Made by a program: the position numbers and the translations under genes. From Streptomyces sp. PsTaAH-137 (GTDB lineage: Bacteria; Actinomycetota; Actinomycetes; Streptomycetales; Streptomycetaceae), in NCBI RefSeq assembly GCF_003259365.1, contig NZ_QLLY01000012.1:129089-193088 (forward strand): a stretch of DNA of 64,000 nt, in the 5' to 3' direction. Below, piece after piece: positions 17,116 through 28,414 of this stretch (the stretch's first letter is position 1; every line of letters begins with the position of its first letter). The notes beneath the pieces are model-generated. The model ran no database searches, was not told the origin of the DNA, and saw only the letters and a list, made by a program, of their open reading frames with translations.

Positions 17116-17709
17116 ATGTCCGAGGTCAAGCTCGCCGCTGAGACCCGTACCGAGTTCGGCAAGGGCGCCGCCCGCCGTATCCGTCGTGAGAACAAGGTTC
17201 CCGGTGTGGTCTACGGCCACGGTGGCGACCCGATCCACATCACGCTGCCGGGCCACGAGCTGCTGCTCGCCCTGCGCACCCCGAACGTCCTGCTGTCCCT
17301 GGACATCGACGGCAAGAACGAGCTGGCGATCCCGAAGGCCGTGCAGCGCGACCCGCTGAAGGGCTTCCTCGAGCACGTCGACCTGCTCCTCGTGAAGCGC
17401 GGCGAGAAGGTCACCGTCGAGCTCCCCATCGTCGTCGAGGGCGAGCTGGCCCCGGGTGCGAACCTGCTGGAGCACGTCCTGAACACGCTGGCCGTCGAGA
17501 CCGAGGCCACGCACATCCCCGAGTCGGTCACCATCTCCGTGGCCGGCCTGGACGCCGGTGACTCGGTCATCGCCAAGGACGTCGAGCTGCCCAAGGGCAC
17601 CACGCTGGCCGTCGACGAGGACGCCGTCGTCCTCCAGGTCCTGACCGCGCAGGCCGAGGAGCCCGCCGAGGACGCCGCCGAGGGCGAAGAGGCCGCCGCG
17701 GAGGCCTGA
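17116..17709 (+). CDS. rplY: 50S ribosomal protein L25/TL5/CTC
   Basis: The product is 197 aa: an N-terminal L25 5S-rRNA-binding domain (EVKLAAETRTEFGKGAARRIRRENKVPGVVYG) and a C-terminal TL5-type domain (VDLLLVKRGEKVTVELPIVVEGE), ending in an acidic tail rich in E and A. This is the longer CTC form typical of actinobacteria, once called general stress protein Ctc. The ATG at 17116 follows GAGGAG. It sits between hairpins, so it is probably transcribed alone. Confidence 0.95.
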   Translation: MSEVKLAAETRTEFGKGAARRIRRENKVPGVVYGHGGDPIHITLPGHELLLALRTPNVLLSLDIDGKNELAIPKAVQRDPLKGFLEHVDLLLVKRGEKVTVELPIVVEGELAPGANLLEHVLNTLAVETEATHIPESVTISVAGLDAGDSVIAKDVELPKGTTLAVDEDAVVLQVLTAQAEEPAEDAAEGEEAAAEA

Positions 17710-17733
17710 GCCTTCTGGCTTCTTCGACGCTCT

Positions 17734-17768
17734 GTACGGGGTGGTGGGCTCGGCCCACCACCCCGTAC
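17734..17768 (+). terminator. Terminator after rplY
   Basis: A perfect 16-bp stem, GTACGGGGTGGTGGGC / GCCCACCACCCCGTAC, with a TCG loop. Confidence 0.85.
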
Positions 17769-17793
17769 CGCTCTCTCTACCCAAGGAATGCGG

Positions 17794-18387
17794 ATGTCCG
17801 ACGAGAACGCCCCCTGGCTCATCGCCGGGCTGGGCAACCCGGGTCCCGAGTACGCGATGAACCGGCACAACGTCGGTTTCATGGTGGCCGACCTGCTCGC
17901 ACAGCGCATGGGCGCCAAGTTCAAGCGGGCGACCAAGGGACAGGCGCAGGTCGTGGAGGGGCGGATCGGCCCGCCCGGACCGCTGAGCCGCCGGGTCGTG
18001 CTGGCCAAGCCGATGTCGTACATGAACGTCTCCGGCGGCCCGGTGACGGCGCTGCGTGACTTCTACAAGGTGCCGACGGACCGCATCGTGGCGGTCCACG
18101 ACGAGCTGGACATCGACTACGGGGTGCTGCGGCTGAAGCTGGGCGGCGGCGACAACGGGCACAACGGGCTGAAGTCGATGACCAAGGCGATGGGCCCCGA
18201 CTACCACCGGGTGCGGTTCGGGATCGGGCGGCCGCCGGGCCGGATGCAGGTCGCCGACTTCGTACTGAAGGACTTCTCCTCGGCGGAGCGCAAGGAGCTG
18301 GACTACTTCGTGGACCGGGCGGCGGACGCGGTCGAGGCGCTGGTCACGGAAGGTCTTGAGCGCGCTCAGTCCTCGTACAACAGTTGA
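17794..18387 (+). CDS. pth: Peptidyl-tRNA hydrolase
   Basis: Releases peptidyl groups from drop-off tRNAs. The family motifs are present: GLGNPGPEY (catalytic-site Asn), NRHNVGF (catalytic His), [22 protein letters not shown] and [12 protein letters not shown]. Length is 197 aa. The ATG at 17794 has AAGGA 6 bases upstream; another ATG at 17788 would overlap that site. Linkage to rplY is widely conserved. Confidence 0.96.
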   Translation: MSDENAPWLIAGLGNPGPEYAMNRHNVGFMVADLLAQRMGAKFKRATKGQAQVVEGRIGPPGPLSRRVVLAKPMSYMNVSGGPVTALRDFYKVPTDRIVAVHDELDIDYGVLRLKLGGGDNGHNGLKSMTKAMGPDYHRVRFGIGRPPGRMQVADFVLKDFSSAERKELDYFVDRAADAVEALVTEGLERAQSSYNS

Positions 18388-18420
18388 CGTTCGACCGGGT
18401 CATGGCCAAGGATCCCGGCC

Positions 18421-18885
18421 ATGGCTTCAGCGGTGTCGGTCTCGCGGCAGGTCGTGTCGGCGGCTCTTGCCCTGCTTCTGCTGGTCGCGGGGTTCTGGGC
18501 GTCCTGGGGGACGGCCCAGCACGTGATCTTCCAGACGGGGCGCGAGCACGGGCACGTGGTGCTCGACCGGTGTGACGGGGGCACGTGCGGCGGGGCGTTC
18601 GCGCCGTCCGCCGAGGGGCCGGTGCGCACCCCGAAGGTGACGATGGACCGCTCGGTCGGCGAGAAGAAGGGCGTCCGGCTGCCCGTGGTGATCAAGCCGG
18701 ACACGGCTCAGGCCGTCCGGATCGGCCCGGCCGGGTTCTTCAAGGCGTGGATCCCGCTGGGCGGGGCGCTGCTGCTGGCCTGCGTGGTGATCGCGGGCGG
18801 GATGCGCCACCGGCGCCTCGCGTGGATCACGGGAGGCGCCGGGACGGTACTGCTGTCGGCGGCCTGGGCCACCTTGAGCTTCTAG
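18421..18885 (+). CDS. Hypothetical membrane protein
   Basis: The product is 154 aa. It has an N-terminal hydrophobic helix (VVSAALALLLLVAGFWASWG), an external segment containing DRCDGGTCGG with two cysteines, then two more hydrophobic helices near the C terminus (WIPLGGALLLACVVIAGGM and WITGGAGTVLLSAAWATL). There is no recognised domain. It lies 33 bases after pth on the same strand and converges on ppc. Confidence 0.65.
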   Translation: MASAVSVSRQVVSAALALLLLVAGFWASWGTAQHVIFQTGREHGHVVLDRCDGGTCGGAFAPSAEGPVRTPKVTMDRSVGEKKGVRLPVVIKPDTAQAVRIGPAGFFKAWIPLGGALLLACVVIAGGMRHRRLAWITGGAGTVLLSAAWATLSF

Positions 18886-18900
18886 CCGCGTGCTCTCCGG

Positions 18901-21639
<2,739 letters not shown>

Positions 21640-21788
21640 AGGTGCGGCTCCTTGCAGTGGTGAAGCACGTCTGGAGGGAAGGATCCCCTGAACCGGGTAC
21701 TAGTCCGGGGTGGAGATTCGAAGCGGACCGCGCTGTCCGACCGTTCCCCAGGATATGTGCCCGTGCTCTTGGCGCGGGCCGGGGCCTC

Positions 21789-21845
21789 TTGCCGCCTGTC
21801 AGCGCGCTGCCATACTTACGACGCCGTAGGTTACGGAACCGTAGG
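21789..21845 (+). promoter_or_regulatory. Desaturase promoter with tandem TACG-N4-CGTAGG operators
   Basis: TTGCCG (21789-21794), a 16-bp spacer and CATACT (21811-21816) resemble a vegetative promoter. Immediately downstream are two direct copies of TACG-N4-CGTAGG (21817-21830 and 21832-21845), each an inverted repeat; the second core TACGGAACCGTA is almost a perfect palindrome. This suits the TetR regulator encoded after the desaturase. Nothing else is seen in the 21640-21998 gap. Confidence 0.5.
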
Positions 21846-21998
21846 AATGCCGGTGACGCGCTGTCGGTGGTCTCGGTGACTCCCGCGGATCCCGTGGGAT
21901 CCCGGAGGATCTCCTGACCCGTCCAGGACCTTCTCAATCCTTGATTTATCTCACCCCTCGACGATTCATCTCACCCCTCGACCCACAGGGACGCCCCC

Positions 21999-22997
21999 AT
22001 GGCCACAAGCCCCGATGTGATCGACGACGCCCCCCGTCAGACGTCCGCCGATGCCGCCGCCGCGATGCCGTCGGCGACGCTGGGCGGTGAGCAGAAGCGC
22101 TCGCTGGAGCAGATCACGCTGCTCCTGTTCATCATCGTGCCGTTCCTGGCCCTGGTCGCGGCGGTGCCGCTGACCTGGGGCTGGGGTGTCAGCTGGCTGG
22201 ACATCGGCCTGCTGGTGCTCTTCTACTACATCGGCTGTCACGGCATCACGATCGGTTTCCACCGGTACTTCACGCACGGTTCCTTCAAGGCGAAGCGTCC
22301 GCTGCGGATCGCGCTGGCGGTCATGGGGTCGCTCGCGGTGGAGGGCCCGCTGGTCCGCTGGGTCGCCGACCACCGCAAGCACCACAAGTTCTCCGACGCG
22401 GAGGGCGATCCGCACTCGCCGTGGCGCTTCGGGGAGACGGTGCCGGCCCTGATGAAGGGGCTGTGGTGGGCGCACATCGCCTGGATGTTCGACGAGGAGC
22501 AGACGCCGCAGGAGAAGTACGCGCCTGACCTGATCAAGGATCCGGCGATCCGGGCGATCTCGCGCCAGTTCATCATGTGGACGCTCGTCTCGCTGTTCCT
22601 GCCGCCGCTGATCGGCGGTCTGGTGACGATGTCCTGGTGGGGCGCGTTCACGGCGTTCTTCTGGGGCTCGCTCGTGCGGGTGGCGCTGCTGCACCACGTG
22701 ACCTGGTCGATCAACTCGATCTGCCACGCGGTCGGCAAGCGCCCCTTCAAGTCCCGCGACCGCTCGGGGAACGTGTGGTGGCTGGCCGTGCTGTCCTGCG
22801 GCGAGTCCTGGCACAACCTGCACCACGCGGACCCCACCTCGGCGCGGCACGGTGTGATGCGCGGCCAGGTCGACTCCTCGGCCCGGCTGATCCGCTGGTT
22901 CGAGCGGGCGGGCTGGGCGTACGACGTGCGCTGGCCGTCGAAGGACCGGATCGCGGCGCGGCGCGTCCCGGAAGCCACGGCCGCCGACGCCGCGTGA
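21999..22997 (+). CDS. Membrane acyl-CoA (delta-9 type) fatty acid desaturase
   Basis: The 332-aa integral membrane di-iron desaturase has three histidine boxes: HRYFTH (HX4H), HRKHH and HNLHH. Hydrophobic pairs flank the first box (about residues 45-85) and lie between the second and third (about 195-235). It introduces a double bond into saturated acyl chains and so adjusts membrane fluidity. The ATG follows a tract with CACAGGGA. The neighbouring TetR gene, 12 bases downstream, is the probable regulator. Confidence 0.93.
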   Translation: MATSPDVIDDAPRQTSADAAAAMPSATLGGEQKRSLEQITLLLFIIVPFLALVAAVPLTWGWGVSWLDIGLLVLFYYIGCHGITIGFHRYFTHGSFKAKRPLRIALAVMGSLAVEGPLVRWVADHRKHHKFSDAEGDPHSPWRFGETVPALMKGLWWAHIAWMFDEEQTPQEKYAPDLIKDPAIRAISRQFIMWTLVSLFLPPLIGGLVTMSWWGAFTAFFWGSLVRVALLHHVTWSINSICHAVGKRPFKSRDRSGNVWWLAVLSCGESWHNLHHADPTSARHGVMRGQVDSSARLIRWFERAGWAYDVRWPSKDRIAARRVPEATAADAA

Positions 22998-23009
22998 GCG
23001 CGGCACGGC

Positions 23010-23693
23010 ATGATGGGTGACGTGGCGACCGACTCAAGCACCCCGAGCACTGACAGGCCCGAGAAGCCACGGCGTGCGCGCCGTACGCGGATGACGGGGG
23101 CGGAGCGACGGCAGCAGTTGCTGGAGATCGGCCGCACCGTCTTCGCCGCGAAGGGGTTCGAGGGCACCTCGGTGGAGGAGATCGCGGCGAAGGCCGGCGT
23201 CTCCAAGCCGGTGGTGTACGAGCACTTCGGCGGCAAGGAGGGCCTGTACGCGGTCGTCGTGGACCGTGAGATGCGCCAGCTCCTGGACATGGTGACCAGT
23301 TCCCTGACGGCCGGGCATCCGCGGGAGCTGTGCGAGCAGGCGGCGTTCGCGCTCCTCGACTACATCGAGGAGTACACGGACGGTTTCCGCATCCTGGTCC
23401 GCGACTCCCCCATCCCGCAGTCCACGGGCTCCTTCGCCTCGCTCATCTCCGACATCGCCACGCAGGTGGAGGACATCCTGGGCCGCGAGTTCAAGGCCCG
23501 GGGCTTCGACCCGAAGCTGGCGCCGATGTACGCGCAGGCGCTGGTCGGCATGGTGGCGCTGACCGGCCAGTGGTGGCTGGACGCCCGCAAGCCGAAGAAG
23601 GCCGAGGTCGCCGCCCACCTGGTCAATCTGGCCTGGCACGGCCTGGACGGCCTGGAGCCGAGGCCCCGCCTGATAGGGCACCGGAAGAGCTGA
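23010..23693 (+). CDS. TetR-family regulator, probably of the desaturase
   Basis: The product is about 227 aa. The N-terminal HTH (RRQQLLEIGRTVFAAKGFEGTSVEEIAAKAGVSKPVVYEHFGGKEGLY) is a textbook TetR DNA-binding domain. The C terminus is helical with no catalytic motif; a fatty-acyl ligand is plausible from context. ATGATG at 23010 gives two start choices, and a GTG at 23022 is also possible. Co-transcription with the desaturase and the tandem palindromes upstream of it suggest autoregulated control. Confidence 0.88.
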   Translation: MMGDVATDSSTPSTDRPEKPRRARRTRMTGAERRQQLLEIGRTVFAAKGFEGTSVEEIAAKAGVSKPVVYEHFGGKEGLYAVVVDREMRQLLDMVTSSLTAGHPRELCEQAAFALLDYIEEYTDGFRILVRDSPIPQSTGSFASLISDIATQVEDILGREFKARGFDPKLAPMYAQALVGMVALTGQWWLDARKPKKAEVAAHLVNLAWHGLDGLEPRPRLIGHRKS

Positions 23694-23836
23694 GCGCCCC
23701 GACAGGGGCCGCAATGAACCGGCAACAAACCCTTCGCGCTCCGTGCATGGATCGGGCCCGGGCGGCGCCCTAGCGTTCGTGTCACCGGCACCGCTCACCG
23801 CCCCGTCCCGCACGCAGACGAGAGGGTCACTTTGTC

Positions 23837-25240
23837 ATGAGCACCTCCAGCACGTACGACGGCGCATCCGGCCCCACCCGCCGCGGCATCCTCGGCACCG
23901 CGGCGGCCGTCGCCGCCGGGGCCTCCCTGCCCGCGCTCGCCGCCTCCCCCGCCCGGGCCGCCGCGGCCCGGCCCAACGTGCTGCTGATCGTCACCGACGA
24001 CCAGCCCAAGCAGACCGAGTGGGCCACCCCGAACACCGTCGCCTGGCTGGCCGGCCAGGGCGTGCGCTTCACCAACGGCCACGTCACCACCCCGCTGTGC
24101 GCCCCGTCGCGGTCCTCGGTCTTCTCCGGCCGCTTCGCCCACAACCACGGCGTCCGCAACAACGGCGCCTCGCACGCCCTCGACCAGCACACGACCCTCC
24201 AGCGGTACCTGAAGCAGGCGGGCTACCGCACCGGCCTGTTCGGCAAGTACCTCAACTCCTGGGACGTGGCCGACAACCCGCCGCACTTCGAGGATTTCGC
24301 GCTGCTCAGACCCTCGTACGTGGACGGCACCTTCAACGTGAACGGCACCGTGCAGACCGTCCCCGGCTACACCACCACCGTGGTCAGGAACCGCACCCTC
24401 GCCTTCCTGGAGAAGTCCCGCACCGACGACCGCCCCTGGTTCGCGTACGTCACCCCCTACGCCTCGCACGGCCCGCGCACCCCGGAGGCCAAGTACGCCG
24501 GCACCGACGTGCCCGCCTGGGACGGCCGCCCCTCCGTGCCCGAGGACGACCGCAGCGACAAGCCTCCCTACGTCCGCAACGCCACCCAGACCCTGGAGGA
24601 CGGCCGCCGGGTGCGCGCTCAGCAACTGCGCACGCTGCGCTCGGTGGACGACGCGGTGCAGTCCTTCCACGACAAGCTGGCGGCGCTCGGGCAGCTGGAC
24701 AACACCCTGGTCATCTACATCGGCGACAACGGCTTCAACTGGTCCGACCACGGCCTGACCGGCAAGGGCGTCCCCTACCGCCCCGCCCACGAGGTGCCCT
24801 TCTACCTCTCCTGGCCCGGCGGCGGGCTCGGCGCCGGCACCACGGACCACCGGATCGTGGCGAACATCGACATCGCCCCGACCGTCCTGGACGCGGCCGG
24901 GATCACCCCGGACACCCCGCACGACGGCCGCTCGCTGCTCAGCGGCCACTCCCGCGACCACCTGCTCATCGAGTGGTGGAAGCAGGGCACGGGGGCGGGC
25001 CAGAAGACCTGGTCGTCGTACGTCTCCAAGGACCGCCAGTACACCGAGTACTACGACCTGCACACCGACGCCTCCGGCACGGTCAGCGGCACCGGGCAGG
25101 TGGGCTTCCGCGAGTACTACGACCTCCAGGCGGACCCGTACCAGCTGAAGAACAGCCTCCACCAGGCCACACCCGCACAGGAGACGGAGCTCGGGATCCC
25201 GGGGCTCGCGGCCGCCCTGGCCGCGGACCGCACCGCCTGA
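23837..25240 (+). CDS. Tat-exported type I sulfatase
   Basis: The 467-aa product has a twin-arginine signal (TRRGILGTAAAVAAGASLPALAASPARA). The mature part opens with NVLLIVTDDQP (metal-binding Asp pair) and has the formylglycine motif LCAPSR with Cys88 as the residue to be converted. YIGDNGFNWSDHGLTGKG supplies another metal/sulfate-binding segment. The substrate cannot be told from sequence; aryl or carbohydrate sulfates are typical. Its activating enzyme is encoded directly downstream, so modification in the cytoplasm before folded Tat export is likely. Confidence 0.92.
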   Translation: MSTSSTYDGASGPTRRGILGTAAAVAAGASLPALAASPARAAAARPNVLLIVTDDQPKQTEWATPNTVAWLAGQGVRFTNGHVTTPLCAPSRSSVFSGRFAHNHGVRNNGASHALDQHTTLQRYLKQAGYRTGLFGKYLNSWDVADNPPHFEDFALLRPSYVDGTFNVNGTVQTVPGYTTTVVRNRTLAFLEKSRTDDRPWFAYVTPYASHGPRTPEAKYAGTDVPAWDGRPSVPEDDRSDKPPYVRNATQTLEDGRRVRAQQLRTLRSVDDAVQSFHDKLAALGQLDNTLVIYIGDNGFNWSDHGLTGKGVPYRPAHEVPFYLSWPGGGLGAGTTDHRIVANIDIAPTVLDAAGITPDTPHDGRSLLSGHSRDHLLIEWWKQGTGAGQKTWSSYVSKDRQYTEYYDLHTDASGTVSGTGQVGFREYYDLQADPYQLKNSLHQATPAQETELGIPGLAAALAADRTA

Positions 25241-25272
25241 CGCCCACCGCCCCGCCTGCGAGAGGAACCCCG

Positions 25273-26208
25273 ATGGGCCGCCGCTGCTGCGCTCCCGACC
25301 GCTCCGCCACCGCACCGGCCGGGGCCACCACCCTGCCGCTGCCGGTCCGGGACACGGAACAGCGGCCGCCCGCCGGTCACTTCGCACCGCTCCTCGCCCT
25401 GCCCGGGGGCGCGTTCCGGATGGGGACGGCGGACGCCGACGCGTTCCCCGGTGACGGCGAGGGGCCGGTGCGCGAGGTGGCGGTGGCGCCGTTCCTGATC
25501 TCCGCCACGGCCGTCAGCCACGCCGAGTTCCGCGCCTTCGCCGACGCCACCGGCCACCGGACGGAGGCCGAACGCTTCGGCTACTCCTTCGTCTTCCGCG
25601 GCAGCGTCACCGCCGAGGCGCGGGAGCGGGCCGAGTCCGTGCCCGGCGCCGACTGGTGGCTCGCGGTGCCCGGCGCCTGGCACCGCGAGCCCGAAGGCCC
25701 CGGCTCCCGCTCGGACGACCGCCTCGACCACCCCGTCACACACGTCTCCTGGAACGACGCGCGGGCGTACTGCGCCTGGTCGGGCACCCGGCTGCCCACC
25801 GAGGCCGAGTGGGAGTACGCGGCGCGCGGCGGCCTCGACCAGGCCCGCCACCCCTGGGGTGACGAACCGCCGGACCCGGACCGCGCGGTGATCTTCCGCG
25901 GTACGTTCCCGGACGGCCCGACGGCCGAGGTCGGCACCGCCCCCGTGCGCTCCCTCTCCCCCAACGGCTTCGGCCTGCACCACGCCGTCGGCAACGTCTG
26001 GGAGTGGACGGCCGACCGCTTCGAGCCCGGCTCCCCCGCGCGGGCCCTGCGCGGCGGCTCGCACCTGTGCCACGCCTCCTACTGCAACCGCTACCGCTGC
26101 TCGGCGCGGACCTCCAACACGCCGGACGCGACCACGGGTCACACGGGCTTCCGCGTGGCGGCGGGCTCCAGGAACTCCAACCGGTTGCCGACGGGATCGG
26201 TGCTGTAG
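25273..26208 (+). CDS. Formylglycine-generating enzyme (SUMF1/FGE)
   Basis: Oxidises the sulfatase CxPxR cysteine to formylglycine. The 311-aa product has GGAFRMGT, VTHVSWNDARAYCAWSGTRLPTEAEWEYAARGG, NVWEWTADRF and the catalytic copper-binding pair in CHASYC (Cys266 and Cys271, spacing five as in characterised FGEs), ending in TGFRVA. The ATG at 25273 follows AGAGGA. Its last 70 bases overlap the 3' end of the convergent VOC gene. The length agrees with characterised actinobacterial FGE, so the overlap is probably real. Confidence 0.93.
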   Translation: MGRRCCAPDRSATAPAGATTLPLPVRDTEQRPPAGHFAPLLALPGGAFRMGTADADAFPGDGEGPVREVAVAPFLISATAVSHAEFRAFADATGHRTEAERFGYSFVFRGSVTAEARERAESVPGADWWLAVPGAWHREPEGPGSRSDDRLDHPVTHVSWNDARAYCAWSGTRLPTEAEWEYAARGGLDQARHPWGDEPPDPDRAVIFRGTFPDGPTAEVGTAPVRSLSPNGFGLHHAVGNVWEWTADRFEPGSPARALRGGSHLCHASYCNRYRCSARTSNTPDATTGHTGFRVAAGSRNSNRLPTGSVL

Positions 26209-26516
26209 AAACGCCGGTGACCGGGAAGGCTGTCGTCCCAGACCACCTCGGCGCCCCGCGCGACGAGCCGCTCCGCGAACGCCTCGATGTCCCGCACCCG
26301 CAGCCCCGGGTGCGCCTTGCGGGCCGGGCGGAAGTCCCGCTCGACGCCCAGATGGAGCTGCACGCCGTCGGCACCGAACCAGCAGCCGCCGCGCGCCGCC
26401 AGCACCGGCGGCTTGGGGATCTCGGTCATCCCGAGGACATCGACGTAGAAGGACCGCAACAGCGCCTCGCTGCCCTCGGGCGCGGCGAGCTGCACATGGT
26501 CCAGGGCCGTGATCAC
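26139..26516 (-). CDS. VOC (glyoxalase/bleomycin-resistance) family protein
   Basis: The 125-aa product has the VOC pattern: ITALDHVQLAAP, SFYVDVLGMTEIPKP, then CWFGADGVQLHLGV, and a second module ending in RRFYSTDPVGNRLEFLEP with the metal-ligand Glu. The GTG start overlaps the stop of the upstream methyltransferase (GTGA), so it is translationally coupled to tam. VOC enzymes have varied roles. Function beyond a possible link to aconitate/small-acid metabolism is not clear. Confidence 0.85.
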   Translation of the reverse strand: MITALDHVQLAAPEGSEALLRSFYVDVLGMTEIPKPPVLAARGGCWFGADGVQLHLGVERDFRPARKAHPGLRVRDIEAFAERLVARGAEVVWDDSLPGHRRFYSTDPVGNRLEFLEPAATRKPV

Positions 26517-27328
26517 GCGGGCTTCACCGCCACGACGAAGATCCGGCGGAACGGCAGCACGGTGCCGTACGCGGTCGCCGGGTACGCCTCCCGCAGCAGG
26601 TCCCGGTACGCGGCCACGAACGCGTCCCGCGCGGCGGGGTCGTCGGCGAGCGCGGTGAGCACGGGCCGCAGGCCGGTCCCCTTCACCCAGTCCAGGACCG
26701 GGTCCTCGCCGTGGAGCAGATGCTGGTACGTGGTCTCCCAGGCGTCCACCGCACAGCCGAGCCCGGCGAGCCGCTCCAGGTAGGCGGCGGGGTCGAGCAC
26801 CGCGTCCCCGTGCCGCAGCACCCCGTCGAGCCGGTCCTTCCACGGCGCGGACCCGGCGAGTTCGCGCATCAGGGCGTGGCTGGGGGCGTCGAAGTTGCCG
26901 GGCACCTGGAAGGCGAGGGTGCCGCCGGGGGCGAGCGCGTCCAGCCAGCGCGGGAAGGCGTCGACGTGGCCGGGGACCCATTGCAGGGTCGCGTTCGAGG
27001 CGATCAGGTCGTACGTGTCCGTGGGCGCCCAGTGCGCGGCGTCGGCGTGCGCGAAGTCGATGCGGCCGCCGCCCGCCGTGGGTCCGGCGTGCTCCTCGGC
27101 GCGGGCGAGCATGTCCGGGGAGTTGTCGTAGCCGGTGATGTGCGCGTCGGGCCAGCGGGCGGCGAGCAGGGTGGTGACGTTGCCGGGGCCGCAGCCGAGG
27201 TCGGCGATGCGGGGTGGGGTGCGGGGCGGCTCCGGGACGCGGGCGAGGAGGTCCGCGAAGGGGCGGCCGCGGTGGTCCGCGTGGCGGAGATATTGCTGCG
27301 GGTCCCAGATGGGCGAGCTCGTTGTCAT
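26513..27328 (-). CDS. tam: Trans-aconitate 2-methyltransferase
   Basis: The 271-aa SAM-dependent methyltransferase has motif I IADLGCGPGNVTTLLAARWP, then GYDNSPDML, FAHADAAHWAP and LIASNATLQWVPGH, which are typical of Tam. It methylates trans-aconitate, an inhibitor formed from cis-aconitate, and so protects the TCA cycle. It is divergent from a MarR gene across a palindromic gap, matching the tam/tamR arrangement described in S. coelicolor. The start ATG follows a GGGAGGG tract. Confidence 0.9.
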   Translation of the reverse strand: MTTSSPIWDPQQYLRHADHRGRPFADLLARVPEPPRTPPRIADLGCGPGNVTTLLAARWPDAHITGYDNSPDMLARAEEHAGPTAGGGRIDFAHADAAHWAPTDTYDLIASNATLQWVPGHVDAFPRWLDALAPGGTLAFQVPGNFDAPSHALMRELAGSAPWKDRLDGVLRHGDAVLDPAAYLERLAGLGCAVDAWETTYQHLLHGEDPVLDWVKGTGLRPVLTALADDPAARDAFVAAYRDLLREAYPATAYGTVLPFRRIFVVAVKPA

Positions 27329-27350
27329 CCCTTCACCCTCCCTTCCGTAA

Positions 27351-27383
27351 TATCTCGATGTCAAGACACTCGACATCAAGAGA
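27351..27383. promoter_or_regulatory. TamR-type operator between tam and tamR
   Basis: An imperfect palindrome with arms TCGATGTCAAG and CTCGACATCAA is separated by a short ACA centre in the 88-bp divergent gap. A further ATGTCGAC half-site lies just downstream. It overlaps both probable promoters and fits a MarR-family dimer site. Confidence 0.65.
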
Positions 27384-27416
27384 CTTCATGTCGACACACC
27401 CCCTACACTGATCGTC

Positions 27417-27914
27417 ATGGAGGACGAGGTCGACCGTCTGGTCGCAGCGTGGCGCCGGGAGCGCCCCGACCTCGACGTGGAGCCCCTGGAGGTGCTCAGT
27501 CGGGTCAGCAGGCTTGCGCGCCATCTCGACCGGGCTCGCCGGCTGGCGTTCGCCGAGCATCAGCTGGAGCCGTGGGAGTTCGACGTGCTGACCTCGCTGC
27601 GGCGGGCCGGGGCTCCGTATCAGCTCTCCCCCGGGCAGTTGCTGACGCAGACGCTGGTGACGTCGGGCACGATGACCAATCGCATCGACCGGCTCACCAA
27701 GAAGGGCCTCGTCGAGCGGCTGCCCGATCCCAGTGACCGCCGCGGTGTCCTGGTCCGGCTGACGTCCGAGGGCCGGGACCGCGCCGACCAGGCCCTGGCC
27801 GGCCTCCTCGCCCAGGAGCGCGCCATCCTGGCCGAGCTCTCCCGAGGAGACCGAGCCGAACTGGCCTCACTCCTCCGCCAGCTGACGGCCCCGTTCGACA
27901 ACATCCCCGGCTAG
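27417..27914 (+). CDS. tamR: MarR-family regulator TamR
   Basis: The 165-aa product has a winged-helix core: WEFDVLTSLRRAGAPYQLSPGQLLTQTLVTSGTMTNRIDRLTKKGLVERLPDPSDRRGVLVRLT (HTH plus DRR wing), with an N-terminal dimer helix and C-terminal helices. In S. coelicolor, TamR responds to citrate/aconitate-type ligands and controls tam and aconitase. The divergent position from tam supports the same role. The ATG is about 9 bases after a possible TACACT -10, so the leader would be very short. Confidence 0.88.
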   Translation: MEDEVDRLVAAWRRERPDLDVEPLEVLSRVSRLARHLDRARRLAFAEHQLEPWEFDVLTSLRRAGAPYQLSPGQLLTQTLVTSGTMTNRIDRLTKKGLVERLPDPSDRRGVLVRLTSEGRDRADQALAGLLAQERAILAELSRGDRAELASLLRQLTAPFDNIPG

Positions 27915-27945
27915 CCGTCCGCCTGCGGGCGAGTGGGGGCTGGTC

Positions 27946-28381
27946 GCGCAGTTCCCCGCGCCCCTGGGCAGTTCTTCGACCGCGGCTCTCGTCGTGGCCG
28001 ATCGCGCAGTTCCCCGCGCCCCTGGGCCGTACCTCGTGCGCGCCACCGTCGTGGCTGATCGCGCAGTTCCCCGCGCCCCTGGGTCGCACTTCGTCCACCG
28101 GCCGGTGGGGCTTCTCGCGCAGTTCCCCGCGCCCCTGAGGCAGGCGCTTCGCGCCGCCTCCCCATGAGGCCCGGTGGCGCGCCTCCCGACGAGACAGCGG
28201 TGGCGCGCCTCTGTTGATGAGATGGCGCATGAAGTGCGCATCTCAGGGGCGCGGGGAACTGCGCGACCAGCCACGACGAGAGGCGCGCGTGACGAACTGG
28301 TTTTAGGGGCGCGGGGAACTGCGCGAGAAGCGGCCACCGGGCCGCACCCGAAAGACAACCCAGGGGCGCGGGGAACTGCGC
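27946..28381. repeat. Dispersed-repeat cluster 2, fills gap 27915-28414
   Basis: There are four forward cores (27946, 28004, 28061, 28117) and three reverse cores (28245, 28305, 28362). The hairpin module lies at 28219-28244. The block 28219-28381 is nearly identical to 11610-11772, with the same 60- and 57-base core spacing. It lies between two convergent genes, and frames across it are translations of the repeat. Confidence 0.9.
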
Positions 28382-28414
28382 GACCAGCCACGACGTGCCC
28401 GCGCCCGGCGTGAG

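Noticed and set aside
27867-28391. 174-codon minus-strand frame rich in AVPRAPG repeats (also similar frames at 10872-11405, 11155-11349 and 42361-42708)
   Set aside because: The peptide repeats are simply translations of the 20-bp repeat core in several frames; no ribosome sites and no conservation signal.
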